Positions 1 to 8,112 of a stretch of DNA of 64,000 nt are shown piece after piece; position 1 is the first letter of the stretch; each line of letters opens with the position of its first letter. The notes under the pieces were generated by a model. That model ran no database searches. It had not been told where the DNA came from and worked only from the letters and a program-made list of their open reading frames with translations. The DNA is from Epilithonimonas hungarica (GTDB lineage: Bacteria; Bacteroidota; Bacteroidia; Flavobacteriales; Weeksellaceae): assembly GCF_900102265.1 (NCBI RefSeq), contig NZ_FNBH01000003.1:372001-436000 (forward strand), given 5' to 3'. The position numbers were made by a program, and so were the translations under genes.

Positions 1-203
1 ATTTCAAATTGCTGAAATTAAGAGCACACGATTTGAAATCGAGTGTTGCGATAATGGGTTTGCTGGCTTTATTAGAGGAAAAATTAAATATTTTAGAATT
101 AACAGTCGACGATAATCCAGCTTCAACACAAGCTTTGGAAGAGGTGAAAGATATTTTGCTGAAATCTTTTTTTGAGGCTAAATTATTTATGAAATCGCTT
201 TAA
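1..203 (+). CDS. C-terminal end of an Hpt-like (histidine phosphotransfer) protein, partial
   Basis: The reading frame is open at the left edge of the window and ends at 201-203, so only the last ~66 residues are present. It contains HDLKSSVAIMGL followed by an amphipathic helix, which resembles the Hpt signature H-x-L-K-(S/G)-S with the phospho-accepting His. Hpt domains relay phosphate between hybrid histidine kinases and response regulators. The fragment could be the tail of a hybrid kinase, of a receiver-Hpt protein or of a stand-alone Hpt protein; the missing part would decide. It probably belongs to the host chromosome. Confidence 0.5.
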   Translation, partial: FKLLKLRAHDLKSSVAIMGLLALLEEKLNILELTVDDNPASTQALEEVKDILLKSFFEAKLFMKSL

Positions 204-220
204 AGTCTAATCAATTGCGT

Positions 221-334
221 CGGGCTTTAGCCCGATGATTAAAATTTAAATGAACTCGGCTTTAGCCAAAATTTAGATTAAGTTTTGGCTAAAGCCTAAC
301 CTATTATTTTTCGGGAACGAAAGGGCTAAAGCCC
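221..334. repeat. Nested GGCTTTAGCC inverted repeats (REP-like)
   Basis: Four copies of a GGCTTTAGCC/GGCTAAAGCC core lie between the Hpt-like gene and the ABM gene. The inner pair (258-271 with 283-296) is a perfect 14-bp stem around an 11-nt loop. The outer pair (222-233 with 323-334) is a perfect 12-bp inverted repeat, and the first copy is itself palindromic. The whole could fold as a nested cruciform. Dispersed palindromes of this kind are known as REP elements; calling it REP-like is an inference. Confidence 0.6.
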
Positions 335-361
335 ATTCCTATTGATTTTTTTAATACCAAA

Positions 362-916
362 ATGATTATGGAAAACCAAGGCGCATCGGTGGTCATCACC
401 CATCACGTTCTCAACGGCAAACAAACCGAATATGAAAAATGGCTCGATGAAATTCTGCCCGTTTCCAAAAACGCCAAAGGCTTTATCGACTGGCAAATCG
501 TTCGTCCAATTCCAAATCTTACTTTTGTCTACACGGTCATTATCCGATTTGATACGATTGAAAATCTCAGAAACTGGATGGAATCTGATACCAGAAGAAA
601 ACTGATTGACAAAGCACATCCCTTATTCACCAAAGAAGACAATTACGAAATCAAATCGGGTCTGGATTTTCTATTTTATGGCGAAAAAGAAAACAAAGTT
701 CCGGTTCGATGGAAACAATATCTGGCAACTTGGTCTGCAATTTATCCTTTATCATTATTGATGCAATTGCTGTTATTGCCTTCTTTAAGATTAATGAATA
801 TTCCTGCCAATCGGTATTTTGATACTTTCATCAGTACAGGATGTCTGGTATTTTTAGTGATTTTTGTAGTGATGCCGAATTATACGAAGCTGATTAGGAA
901 ATGGCTGTATAAATAA
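362..916 (+). CDS. Antibiotic biosynthesis monooxygenase (ABM)-domain membrane protein
   Basis: 184 residues. The first ~95 form an ABM/dimeric alpha-beta barrel domain (VVITHHVLNGK, EYEKWLDEI, then KGFIDWQIVRP). Two hydrophobic segments follow at about 120-145 and 155-175, with a short basic tail, so a cytosolic ABM domain is anchored in the inner membrane. ABM domains bind or oxidise small aromatic molecules, but many family members have no known substrate. Start could be 362 or the Met at 368. It stands alone, followed by a clear terminator, and is probably host chromosome just outside the ICE. Confidence 0.75.
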   Translation: MIMENQGASVVITHHVLNGKQTEYEKWLDEILPVSKNAKGFIDWQIVRPIPNLTFVYTVIIRFDTIENLRNWMESDTRRKLIDKAHPLFTKEDNYEIKSGLDFLFYGEKENKVPVRWKQYLATWSAIYPLSLLMQLLLLPSLRLMNIPANRYFDTFISTGCLVFLVIFVVMPNYTKLIRKWLYK

Positions 917-936
917 TTAAAATTTTGTTCTAAAAT

Positions 937-972
937 AAAATCCGTCTCAAACAAAATTGAGACGGATTTTTT
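937..972 (+). terminator. Rho-independent terminator after the ABM gene
   Basis: A perfect 14-bp stem (937-950 with 957-970; core ATCCGTCTCAA) with a 6-nt loop runs into a T-rich tail. Its position 20 nt after the ABM stop fits a terminator of that gene. Confidence 0.85.
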
Positions 973-1251
973 GTTTAAATCTTTTTCTTAAAAAAGATTA
1001 GTAAAAAGCAAAAATAAGCAAAACGGTTAAAACCTTTGCTATACAAGGCTTTATAAAAACAGTAGTCTTAGTTCGGAAGTCGGTGTCTGATAGATTTTGG
1101 GCTTAAAATGACAAGGTTAAGTTACTAATTCGTTACCGATTGATAAAGGTAACTACATAGCTTAACTGATTATATTTCAGTCTTTTGCATCCTTTTTTAC
1201 ATTCCCTTGTAACTCAATGTAATTTAATTTTAAACATTAAACATTTGAGTT
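973..1251. other. Gene-free segment upstream of the integrase; probable ICE left end
   Basis: No coding frame is visible. The segment is AT-rich, with A-runs and short direct elements such as GTAAAAAGCAAAAATAAGC at 998-1016. Since it lies between a terminated chromosomal gene and the integrase, the att junction and the integrase arm-type sites should be here. No tRNA gene and no recognisable core site could be identified. Confidence 0.4.
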
Positions 1252-2502
1252 ATGGAACAGACAAAAAAATCCACGTTCAAACTACTTTTCTACCTGAAAA
1301 AGAACGAACTGAAAAAGAACGGTAATGCCCCGATTATGGCACGTATTACCATTGACGGAACTCCTAAAACTTTCGGAACAAAGTTAGAAATAAACCCCAA
1401 TAATTGGGATTTGAAACACGGAAGAGTTCAGGGCAAAAGTGCGCAGGCATTAAGCATCAATAAAAAACTGGATAATATACGTGGGCGTATCGACAAGATT
1501 TATGAAGATATGCTGAAGCACGAGGGCTTTGCGACCGCCCAAAAAGTAAAGCTATCATTTTTGGGTGTCGGCGTAATGGATGATGCTATCCTAAAAGTTT
1601 TCAACAACCAAAATGAGGATTTTAAAAAATTGGTCGAAAAGGAAGAACGCTCACAAAGCACCTACAACAAGTATATCACAGTTTACAATCATCTTACCAC
1701 ATTTATAAAGGAACGCTATCATCGTGATGATATGGCTTTTCGGGAATTGACTTCCGATTTTATCCGGGAGTTTGATTTTTACCTCCGGTATGATTTGCAG
1801 TCTTCCCACAATACAGTTTGGGTGTACACGATGCCTGTATTAGCCCTTGTGGAACTGGCTATTAAAAAAGGCTTGATACGTGATAATCCTTTTCAGGATT
1901 ACGAAATCAATATGGAAGAAACCGACCGGGGTTATATCCTTAAAGAAGATGTTGAAAAGCTGATGATGTGCGTACCACCGCACCCACGGTATAAACTGGT
2001 AAAAGACCTGTTTATTTTTAGTTGTTTTACCGGACTTGCTTATGCGGATATTAAAAAACTGACAAGGAACAATATTCAATCATTCTTTGACGGTCATCAA
2101 TGGATTATCAGCAGGAGAAAGAAATCAGATATTGCTTCAAATGTTCGGTTAATGGAAATCCCTAAGCGTATCATTGAGAAGTATCAGGGTACGACAAGGA
2201 ATGAATTTATCTTTCCGGTTCCGACCAATGCAACCTGCAATACGCACATAGGTAAACTGGTTGAAAAGGCAGAGATTATTACGGAGCAAAAAGTAACCTT
2301 TCACACGGCAAGGCATACTTTCGGAACAATGTTTTTGACCGAGGGTGTACCGCTTGAAAGCCTTAGCAAAATGATGGGGCATAAAAACATTTCCACCACA
2401 CAGATTTACGCTAAAATCACAAGCCAAAAAATCAGTAAGGATATGGATTTGGTTACCCCTAAATTCAAAGCTATGGAAGAAGCATTTATGATGGCAATCT
2501 AA
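1252..2502 (+). CDS. int: Tyrosine recombinase (ICE integrase)
   Basis: 416 residues with the order of Bacteroidetes ICE integrases: N-terminal arm-binding domain (~10-90), SAM-like core-binding domain (~115-215) and C-terminal catalytic domain. Catalytic residues visible are His351 and Arg354 (HTARH), His377 (MMGHKN) and the nucleophile Tyr386 (TQIYAKI). The first catalytic Arg, usually in TGLRxxE, is Ala263 here (TGLAYAD); IntDOT of CTnDOT is known to lack this Arg too. The enzyme would integrate and excise the element. It stands alone next to the chromosomal flank, and a terminator follows its stop. Confidence 0.95.
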   Translation: MEQTKKSTFKLLFYLKKNELKKNGNAPIMARITIDGTPKTFGTKLEINPNNWDLKHGRVQGKSAQALSINKKLDNIRGRIDKIYEDMLKHEGFATAQKVKLSFLGVGVMDDAILKVFNNQNEDFKKLVEKEERSQSTYNKYITVYNHLTTFIKERYHRDDMAFRELTSDFIREFDFYLRYDLQSSHNTVWVYTMPVLALVELAIKKGLIRDNPFQDYEINMEETDRGYILKEDVEKLMMCVPPHPRYKLVKDLFIFSCFTGLAYADIKKLTRNNIQSFFDGHQWIISRRKKSDIASNVRLMEIPKRIIEKYQGTTRNEFIFPVPTNATCNTHIGKLVEKAEIITEQKVTFHTARHTFGTMFLTEGVPLESLSKMMGHKNISTTQIYAKITSQKISKDMDLVTPKFKAMEEAFMMAI

Positions 2503-2525
2503 TCAGCTTTTAGTTAATCACAATG

Positions 2526-2551
2526 AGCAGAACTTAACGGTTCTGCTTTTT
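2526..2551 (+). terminator. Terminator after the integrase
   Basis: An 8-bp stem (AGCAGAAC / GTTCTGCT) with a 6-nt loop is followed by a run of T, 24 nt after the integrase stop. Confidence 0.85.
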
Positions 2552-3078
2552 TTATGCCCATACTTTTATGTAGGTAAAGCACATTTACTTTCCTCTACCC
2601 AGTCCAACGCTGTAAAAGAGCTTATTACCTACTTGCTAAATAGAAAATTGAAAAACGAAGCCCTTATCTAACGCCCCCTGCTATTCCGTTTTTCAAATCT
2701 CTATTACAGGCTATGATAGCCTGGTCATTAATGCCATAAAATTTTAGAACAGAAAATTTCCACAATCAACCGGTAAAAAGGCAGCTAAGTTATAGCGGGC
2801 AGCCACCGCACACGCCCAACCAAAAGACTACGGCATAATGGCAAGGCAAAATGACGGCTTTGCCGAGTTGCTGTGTGTTGCCTTGCCACCCTCCGGGACT
2901 TATTCCGTTTCCTTTTGGTTTTCCCGCTTAGCCCGCTTGGATTATCTGCTTTCTTTTTTCCGGTTTTTCTTTTGGAAAAATTTATGCGAAGCGAAGCGGA
3001 GCAAACCACAACGGGAAGCGGGAAACGAGAAAAGCGAGTGAGTAAATAACATTTTTTCAACATCAAAAATTTAGCATT
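2552..3078. other. Structured GC-rich leader region without a gene
   Basis: About 530 nt with no convincing ORF. From ~2790 base composition becomes distinctly GC-rich and long inverted repeats appear: a perfect 10-bp pair (2840-2849 with 2878-2887) enclosing a small CGGC-TTT-GCCG hairpin, and an 11-bp pair with one bulge (2918-2929 with 3016-3026). It sits directly upstream of the DUF932 operon. It could be a structured 5' leader, a non-coding RNA or a single-stranded-DNA promoter; the sequence alone does not decide. Confidence 0.5.
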
Positions 3079-4152
3079 ATGGCACACAACATCAATTTCA
3101 ACGAGCAAACAGGACGTCATTCATTTTTCAGCGTTCAACAAAAAGCGTGGCACGGTTTGGGGCAAATCGTAGAGCAGTACCCAACAAGCGAAGAAGCAAT
3201 AGTACACGCAGGTTTAGATTACGAGGTTATCAAATCCCCACTATTTACACAGGGCAGAACAATGAGCATAGGCGACAGCGGAGAACTGATTGAAGCCAAT
3301 GACATCTTAGTACCTAACAGTTTCGCCACACTCCGCACCGACACCAATACACCGTTGGGCGTAGTAGGCAAAGACTACCATATCGTACAAAACCGTGAGG
3401 CGTTCAATTTCTTTGATGCTATTGTAGGCGCAGGCGATGGGATATTGTACGAAACCGCAGGAGCATTGGGCAACGGGGAACGCATTTTTATCACTGCCAA
3501 GCTGCCCGACTATATCCGAGTAGGTAACGGCGACGATGTTACCGAAAAGTACATCTTCTTAACCACAAGCCACGACGGTAGCGGAAGTATTACCGCAGCG
3601 TTTACTCCTATCCGTATCGTATGCCAAAACACCCTGAACGCATCATTGCGGAGTATGACCAACGTAGTGCGTATCAAACACACGTCAGGAGCAAAACAAC
3701 GCCTTGAAAATGCTCACAAGGTTATGGGGCTTGCCAACACCCTAAGCACACAATTAGAGAACATTTTTAACGACTGGGCTAAAGTAAGGGTAACAGACCG
3801 AGAAGTAAGAAAGCTAATCCAGTTGGCACTTTGCCCGAACAAAGAAACGCTTAACCTGCTTAAAAAAGGTGCGGAAGATGAAGTTTCCACCGTATTCAAA
3901 AACACCGTAGATGATGCCTTTGAATACGCTATGATAAGCGATACCCAACAAATGGCAACTACCAAAGGCACATTATTCGGGGCTTACAATGCCGTTACAG
4001 GCTACTTTCAGAATGTACGCAATTACAGGGATGGCGAAGCCAAACTACAATCCATTGTTATGGGTGGTACAGCACAGCTAAAGACCCAAAAAGCCTTTGA
4101 ACTGTGTACAGACTTTGCCTATTCAGGAGCAGAGATTTTCAACTTCAATTAA
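3079..4152 (+). CDS. DUF932 domain-containing protein (phage/plasmid-like)
   Basis: 357 residues over the full length of the DUF932 / TIGR03299 family (start MAHNINFNEQTGRHSFFS; then KAWHGLGQIVEQYP, PLGVVGKDYHIVQN and an ITAAFTPIRIVCQNTL segment). Members occur on phages, plasmids and ICEs; their biochemical role is not established. First gene of a plus-strand operon of six small accessory genes that starts right after the structured leader. No signal peptide or membrane segment. Confidence 0.9.
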   Translation: MAHNINFNEQTGRHSFFSVQQKAWHGLGQIVEQYPTSEEAIVHAGLDYEVIKSPLFTQGRTMSIGDSGELIEANDILVPNSFATLRTDTNTPLGVVGKDYHIVQNREAFNFFDAIVGAGDGILYETAGALGNGERIFITAKLPDYIRVGNGDDVTEKYIFLTTSHDGSGSITAAFTPIRIVCQNTLNASLRSMTNVVRIKHTSGAKQRLENAHKVMGLANTLSTQLENIFNDWAKVRVTDREVRKLIQLALCPNKETLNLLKKGAEDEVSTVFKNTVDDAFEYAMISDTQQMATTKGTLFGAYNAVTGYFQNVRNYRDGEAKLQSIVMGGTAQLKTQKAFELCTDFAYSGAEIFNFN

Positions 4153-4203
4153 TCATCAAAGGCGACTGCCTGCAAAGGTGGTCGCCTACTAAAAACAAAA
4201 GAT

Positions 4204-4610
4204 ATGAAAGCATTAGATAAAATGGATAACCTCGATAAAGCGGGCTTATTATGCAAACTGTTTCCCGCAGAACTGGAGAACCTGCAAAACGCTATAAAAA
4301 AGCAATGCGACTACTTCCTGCAAAATGAAACCGCCTTTCGTGAGGGTTGGTATCAAAAGGGATTTTTTACTGCTGAATTTTGGTACAGGCTTGTGCAGAA
4401 TGCACAAAAAGGGATAGACAAAATGAACCACTTTGGAAACGCCCGCACTGGTTTACAGACCATTTTTTTGACGGACACAATTCAATTTTCGCTATTCATT
4501 GCCTGATTGAATATACAGAGGATGCACAATGCAACCCGCAATTAAAACAGGCGATACACCTGCTTTTCGGGAGTGACAAATTTTTACAGATAACCTTAAA
4601 CGATAAATAA
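4204..4610 (+). pseudogene. Small ICE protein split by a frameshift in an A-run
   Basis: The N-terminal part (from 4204, MKALDKMDNLDKAGLLCKLFP) reads in frame 1 and the C-terminal part (LWKRPHWFTDHFFDGHNSIF to a stop at 4610) in frame 3. The junction is at 4420-4423, a run of four A. One more A would give a continuous ~135-residue protein reading ...GIDKNEPLWKRP.... As written, frame 1 runs into unrelated residues and stops at 4506. The simplest reading is a 1-nt deletion in a homopolymer, either real or a sequencing error. No canonical -1 slippery heptamer is present. Function unknown. Confidence 0.7.
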
Positions 4611-4612
4611 TT

Positions 4613-5107
4613 ATGGCTAATTGGTGCAACAATTGGGTTGTTTTTGAGGGAACAGCCGAAGCAATAGAACAGATAACAAAGCTATTCAAATCAATGGCTG
4701 AACAGGAACAGAAAGACGACTGCGGGCAATTACCCGATTTCGTACAGGACACGCACGGAGATTATTTCTACAATATCAGTCAGGACAATGAAAGTGTTGG
4801 CGTATTCCAGTATGAAACAAAATGGTCGCCAAATACGCAAGCCGTTAAGCAGATAGCCAAACACTTCAAAGTGAATTTCACACAGGACTATGAGGAATTA
4901 GGATGCTTAGTATATGGTCAGGCAATATTTGAAGACGGCATACTAACGGACACCTGCTTAGATAGCCAGGACTTTGACAGCTATGAATTAGACGAGGAAA
5001 CGGACACCTACCATTTTGAGGGAACAGAGTACGACAGCGAGTGGGAAATACTCGACACCCTATTAGAACGTAAAATCGAAAATCAGTTAAACACTACTAA
5101 AATTTAG
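4613..5107 (+). CDS. YubB/Api92-like ferredoxin-fold domain protein
   Basis: 164 residues starting MANWCNNWVVFEG, the usual opening of the DUF1281/YubB-type family found on plasmids, phages and ICEs. The rest is acidic and has alternating aromatic/acidic stretches typical of the family (FQYETKWSPN, YEELGCLVYGQA). No catalytic residues are known. It begins 2 nt after the end of the preceding reading frame and is followed within 5 nt by the next gene, so the genes are co-transcribed. Confidence 0.75.
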   Translation: MANWCNNWVVFEGTAEAIEQITKLFKSMAEQEQKDDCGQLPDFVQDTHGDYFYNISQDNESVGVFQYETKWSPNTQAVKQIAKHFKVNFTQDYEELGCLVYGQAIFEDGILTDTCLDSQDFDSYELDEETDTYHFEGTEYDSEWEILDTLLERKIENQLNTTKI

Positions 5108-5111
5108 AACG

Positions 5112-5549
5112 ATGAAACTATCAGATAAAGCAACAGCACATATTTTGGTTAAAGCCAACACCAACAGCGAATGGGATAATTGCGAGTTTGCAATTATCTA
5201 CCTATCCGAAGAATGGAAACAGGAACAGGCAAAACGGCTTGCATTGGTTAAGCCGTTAGAGGGCAATCATTATTTCTGCTCAATGAACTACTATGATACG
5301 GCAGTAGATTTTTACAGGACAGGCGAAGACGACAACCCGAACATTGAGAAACTGCTAAACGGTAAAGAATGGGTATTTGTTGAGCTTGACGAGCAAGAGC
5401 AGGAAACGTTTACCGTACCTGAAAACCGACTGGACTGTCACAGGCTTGTATTGCGGGCAAACGGTACAGGCTACTATACAGCATACGGCAAGCACACCAG
5501 CGAGGAATTTTGGACAGAAGAATTTTTATTAACCCAATTAATTGCGTAG
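5112..5549 (+). CDS. Hypothetical ICE protein
   Basis: 145 residues, acidic, no signal peptide or membrane segment. The pattern (start MKLSDKATAHILVKAN; FAIIYLSEEWKQEQAKR; YYDTAVDFYRTGED) does not match a family I can name. It is the fourth gene of the accessory operon, with 4-nt and 2-nt gaps to its neighbours, so it is almost certainly translated. A role in establishment or defence evasion of the incoming element would be guesswork. Confidence 0.7.
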   Translation: MKLSDKATAHILVKANTNSEWDNCEFAIIYLSEEWKQEQAKRLALVKPLEGNHYFCSMNYYDTAVDFYRTGEDDNPNIEKLLNGKEWVFVELDEQEQETFTVPENRLDCHRLVLRANGTGYYTAYGKHTSEEFWTEEFLLTQLIA

Positions 5550-5551
5550 TT

Positions 5552-6214
5552 ATGAAAAGCATATCAATAAATCTATTCAGCATAGACGAATTAAGCCAAG
5601 AAGCGCAAGAGCAAGCATTTGAAAAATACAGACATTTCAATGTAAAGGATGGTAGTTGGTATGAGGGCGAGTATGAAGACTTTACAGCCATTTGTAAAAC
5701 CATCGGCGTTATTATAGATAATGACGGCATTTTCTTTAGTGGTTTTTGGTCGCAGGGCGACGGCAGCACGTTTAAATCTACCATAGACGAAGTGAAGTTT
5801 ATCAAAGGCATCAATTCAGAGGCGTGGAAAGAATATGCTCCTACACTTGAATTAAACTTTAAGGAATGCCCTTGTGATAAACAGGTAATAAGGTTAATCG
5901 AAAAAGGATTGATAGAATGTAGCTGCATTACCGAAACACCAAACAGGGGTTACTGGCTTGAAACGTGGACGGATTATCATTTCATACCAAGCAGGGAAAC
6001 CGAATTGCCTAACATCGACTATGAATTAGAAAAGTTGGACAAATGGTTAAGGGAATGCCTCAATCGGCTGAACAACTATTTATACAAATCACTTGAAAAG
6101 CAGTACGAATTTGAAACAAGTGATGAAAGCCTAAAGGAAGCCTTTGCAGCAAACGAGTATCTTTTTACGGCAGACGGCAAAATGGCAAACAACCTTTTAA
6201 ACTTAGCTATTTAG
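5552..6214 (+). CDS. Antitoxin-like ICE protein of unknown function
   Basis: 220 residues from ATG 5552; an upstream in-frame codon at 5510 lies inside the preceding gene and is not needed. The N-terminus (INLFSIDELSQEAQEQAFEKY) resembles small phage/plasmid proteins often annotated as the antitoxin of a toxin-antitoxin stability system. No partner toxin is visible beside it, so that label should be treated with care. Fifth gene of the operon. Confidence 0.6.
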   Translation: MKSISINLFSIDELSQEAQEQAFEKYRHFNVKDGSWYEGEYEDFTAICKTIGVIIDNDGIFFSGFWSQGDGSTFKSTIDEVKFIKGINSEAWKEYAPTLELNFKECPCDKQVIRLIEKGLIECSCITETPNRGYWLETWTDYHFIPSRETELPNIDYELEKLDKWLRECLNRLNNYLYKSLEKQYEFETSDESLKEAFAANEYLFTADGKMANNLLNLAI

Positions 6215-6240
6215 TAAACCACAATTTAAAATCTCAATTT

Positions 6241-6573
6241 ATGACACGTTCAAATCTTCATATCAAATTGAGCAACGGCAAATCTATTATATGTGTTGCC
6301 GACAGCAGCAGCGCACCTGAACAGGGATATATCGTTGAAAGGCTTTTTTTGCCCTTGTTATCCCTTGATAACAGCGAGCAGGAACTCGAAATGCTTAAAG
6401 AGCATTGCACGATGGATGAAAGGCGGATAAATGCGGATTACCGCTATACAATAGACCTTACCAACAAAGAGGTAAAGTTTTTTGAAGAGCATTACAGCTA
6501 TACAAAAGACACTTTCAGGAAAGGCAAGGATATAACGGAGCGTTACGACGAGTATTTAAAAACCATAAGCTAA
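6241..6573 (+). CDS. Hypothetical ICE protein
   Basis: 110 residues, soluble, start MTRSNLHIKLSNGKSIICV. It contains YTIDLTNKEVKFFEEHYSYT, but I recognise no family. Last gene of the accessory operon, followed by a strong terminator hairpin. Confidence 0.6.
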   Translation: MTRSNLHIKLSNGKSIICVADSSSAPEQGYIVERLFLPLLSLDNSEQELEMLKEHCTMDERRINADYRYTIDLTNKEVKFFEEHYSYTKDTFRKGKDITERYDEYLKTIS

Positions 6574-6608
6574 AATGGCAGCCGCCTGACCCTAAAAAGT
6601 TGGGCGGC

Positions 6609-6646
6609 AAAAAGACAGATCCTCCCGATGGTCGGGCAGTCTTTTT
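6609..6646. terminator. Bidirectional terminator between convergent operons
   Basis: AAAAAGAC and GTCTTTTT pair over 8 bp and give an A-run/T-run on both strands. A second inverted pair (GCCGCC ... GGCGGC) lies just before it. The site separates the plus-strand accessory operon from the minus-strand response-regulator operon. Confidence 0.75.
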
Positions 6647-6819
6647 GCTTTAAATTGGTGCAACCCCTTTAGCAAAATGCACCCTTACACAAATCCTTTC
6701 TTTTCCATTTTACCAAACAGGTTGCAGCGTTATTGTGTGGGATATTCGTTATCCCATAATTAGATTTGAGGGATTACTTTCTTTCGTGAGTTCGGCGGAA
6801 AAGAAAGTAACAAAGAAAC

Positions 6820-7266
6820 CTACGATTGGGGAAACTGCTTATAAAATTCTTTTGCTACTTCATCTACACCTGCACTGAAATAACGCCCTCCGTCATTTAT
6901 TACCGTGATGGCTTTTTTGAGTTCTTCAGGGTCAGCCCCTTTTAGTATATACCCTTTTGCCCCGCAATTGAGCATCTTCACTACATCCTGCACCTCATCA
7001 TTCACACTAAAGGCGAGAATATTTGTCTGTGGATATTTTTTAAGCAATGCCTTTGCTGTTTCAAATCCATTCATTACTGGCATATTTATATCAACAACCA
7101 TTACATCGGGGACAACTTCGCTTTGCTCCATTTTTTCCATTGCTAATTTGCCGTTCTCCGCTTCAAATAGTATTTCAAAACCAAAATCTTTTAGAAAGTC
7201 ACAGATGCCCTTTCTAAGCAGGTCGTGGTCGTCTATCATCGCTACTTTAATTGTTTCTTTGCTCAT
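6820..7266 (-). CDS. Single-domain response regulator (receiver only)
   Basis: 148 residues forming one CheY-like receiver: acidic pair Asp12-Asp13, phospho-acceptor Asp59 (VVDINMP), Ser87 in place of the usual Thr/Ser switch residue, Lys109 (GYILKG). There is no HTH or other output domain after residue ~125, only a short tail. The sequence resembles the receiver of NarL/LuxR-type regulators. Its ATG overlaps the stop of the upstream gene (ATGA, 7263-7266), so the two are translationally coupled. No histidine kinase is encoded nearby; it would have to use a host kinase. Confidence 0.9.
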   Translation of the reverse strand: MSKETIKVAMIDDHDLLRKGICDFLKDFGFEILFEAENGKLAMEKMEQSEVVPDVMVVDINMPVMNGFETAKALLKKYPQTNILAFSVNDEVQDVVKMLNCGAKGYILKGADPEELKKAITVINDGGRYFSAGVDEVAKEFYKQFPQS

Positions 7267-7541
7267 TTTCTTTTGCTTCGTTTGATAAGGTTAAAAAATC
7301 CGTTGGGAGCTTCAGATAAATTTGTCGTTCTATGAGTGTGGGATAAGCCATCATTAACCGCAACATCCCTAACTTTAAAACGGTTAAGCCATTCTTTAAA
7401 GTGTGCTATGTCATTAGGTTTAAACTTTACGATTTCACCATTTTTGAGGGATATAATAAATACATCTATGCAGAGAGAGAATGCTGATAGCTGTGATGCA
7501 GGATGGGCAAAATCGGGGTAAAATACAGGCTCATTTTCCAT
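7263..7541 (-). CDS. Small hypothetical protein coupled to the response regulator
   Basis: 92 residues from the ATG at 7541 (MENEPVFYPDF); a longer frame reaches 7634 but its extra N-terminus looks non-coding. It contains FIISLKNGEIVKFKPNDIAHF and ends with basic residues (KRSKRK). No family recognised. The 4-nt overlap with the receiver gene suggests the products work together. Confidence 0.6.
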   Translation of the reverse strand: MENEPVFYPDFAHPASQLSAFSLCIDVFIISLKNGEIVKFKPNDIAHFKEWLNRFKVRDVAVNDGLSHTHRTTNLSEAPNGFFNLIKRSKRK

Positions 7542-7818
7542 AAATCTCAATGTTTTAAGAAGTGGAGCCCTGCAAAAAAAAAGAGCGCAGGCAACTACAC
7601 TTACCGCACATTGAGGCACTGGTATGCCCGACAACGAATAAGCGAGCGCCCACGCCTTTTGACGTGAGCGTTCTTACTTATCTGTCCCGTTGTCTAAAAA
7701 TTACCAGTTTTCAATGTGGGACTTAAAGCAAAAACACTTTAAGTATTTTCTATATTTTCGACAACAAAGATACTAAACTCGTGCCTTTTTGACAGCATCT
7801 AATACAAAAAGATTACAG

Positions 7819-8112
7819 TCAAACTGTTTTTTGTGAAATATAATTCTGTTCCAGTATTGTCAGAATATCGCTTTCCTTGTAAATAATTTTACCGCCTATT
7901 TGTATATACGGCAGGATATTATCATCACGATATTGCTGTAAAGTCCGTTTGCTGATATGGAGCAACTTACACACATCTTCGCCCGAAAGGTATATTTCGC
8001 CGTTCATTACTGGGCGGTAGTTTTTCAATATGCTTTCGATACGGCTGCGTAGCTGTGTAATCATTTCCTGATGGGAAATGATTTCGTCATTGTCATTCGT
8101 GAATAAATCCAT
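7819..8112 (-). CDS. Excisionase-like helix-turn-helix protein (second of pair 1)
   Basis: 97 residues from MDLFTNDND; an in-frame extension to 8160 lies inside the upstream HTH gene. The C-terminal half has a MerR/excisionase-type winged HTH (VCKLLHISKRTLQQYRDD, then IQIGGKIIYKESDI). This matches the small HTH proteins of Bacteroides ICEs (Xis2c/Xis2d type), which act as recombination directionality factors and operon activators. It overlaps the upstream HTH gene by 20 nt and is paralogous to the gene at 56905-57186. Confidence 0.8.
   Translation of the reverse strand: MDLFTNDNDEIISHQEMITQLRSRIESILKNYRPVMNGEIYLSGEDVCKLLHISKRTLQQYRDDNILPYIQIGGKIIYKESDILTILEQNYISQKTV

Noticed and set aside
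973-1251. tRNA gene or recognisable att core at the ICE left end
   Set aside because: No cloverleaf and no clear core; without the right junction a direct repeat cannot be identified.
2785-3120. 111-residue minus-strand ORF and 67-residue plus-strand ORF in the GC-rich leader
   Set aside because: Low-complexity, basic or Phe-rich translations that follow the inverted repeats; no conserved domain.
4401-4423. Programmed -1 frameshift at CAAAAAGGG or the A-run
   Set aside because: The heptamer does not fit X_XXY_YYZ in the reading frame, and no downstream pseudoknot is evident; a 1-nt deletion is simpler.
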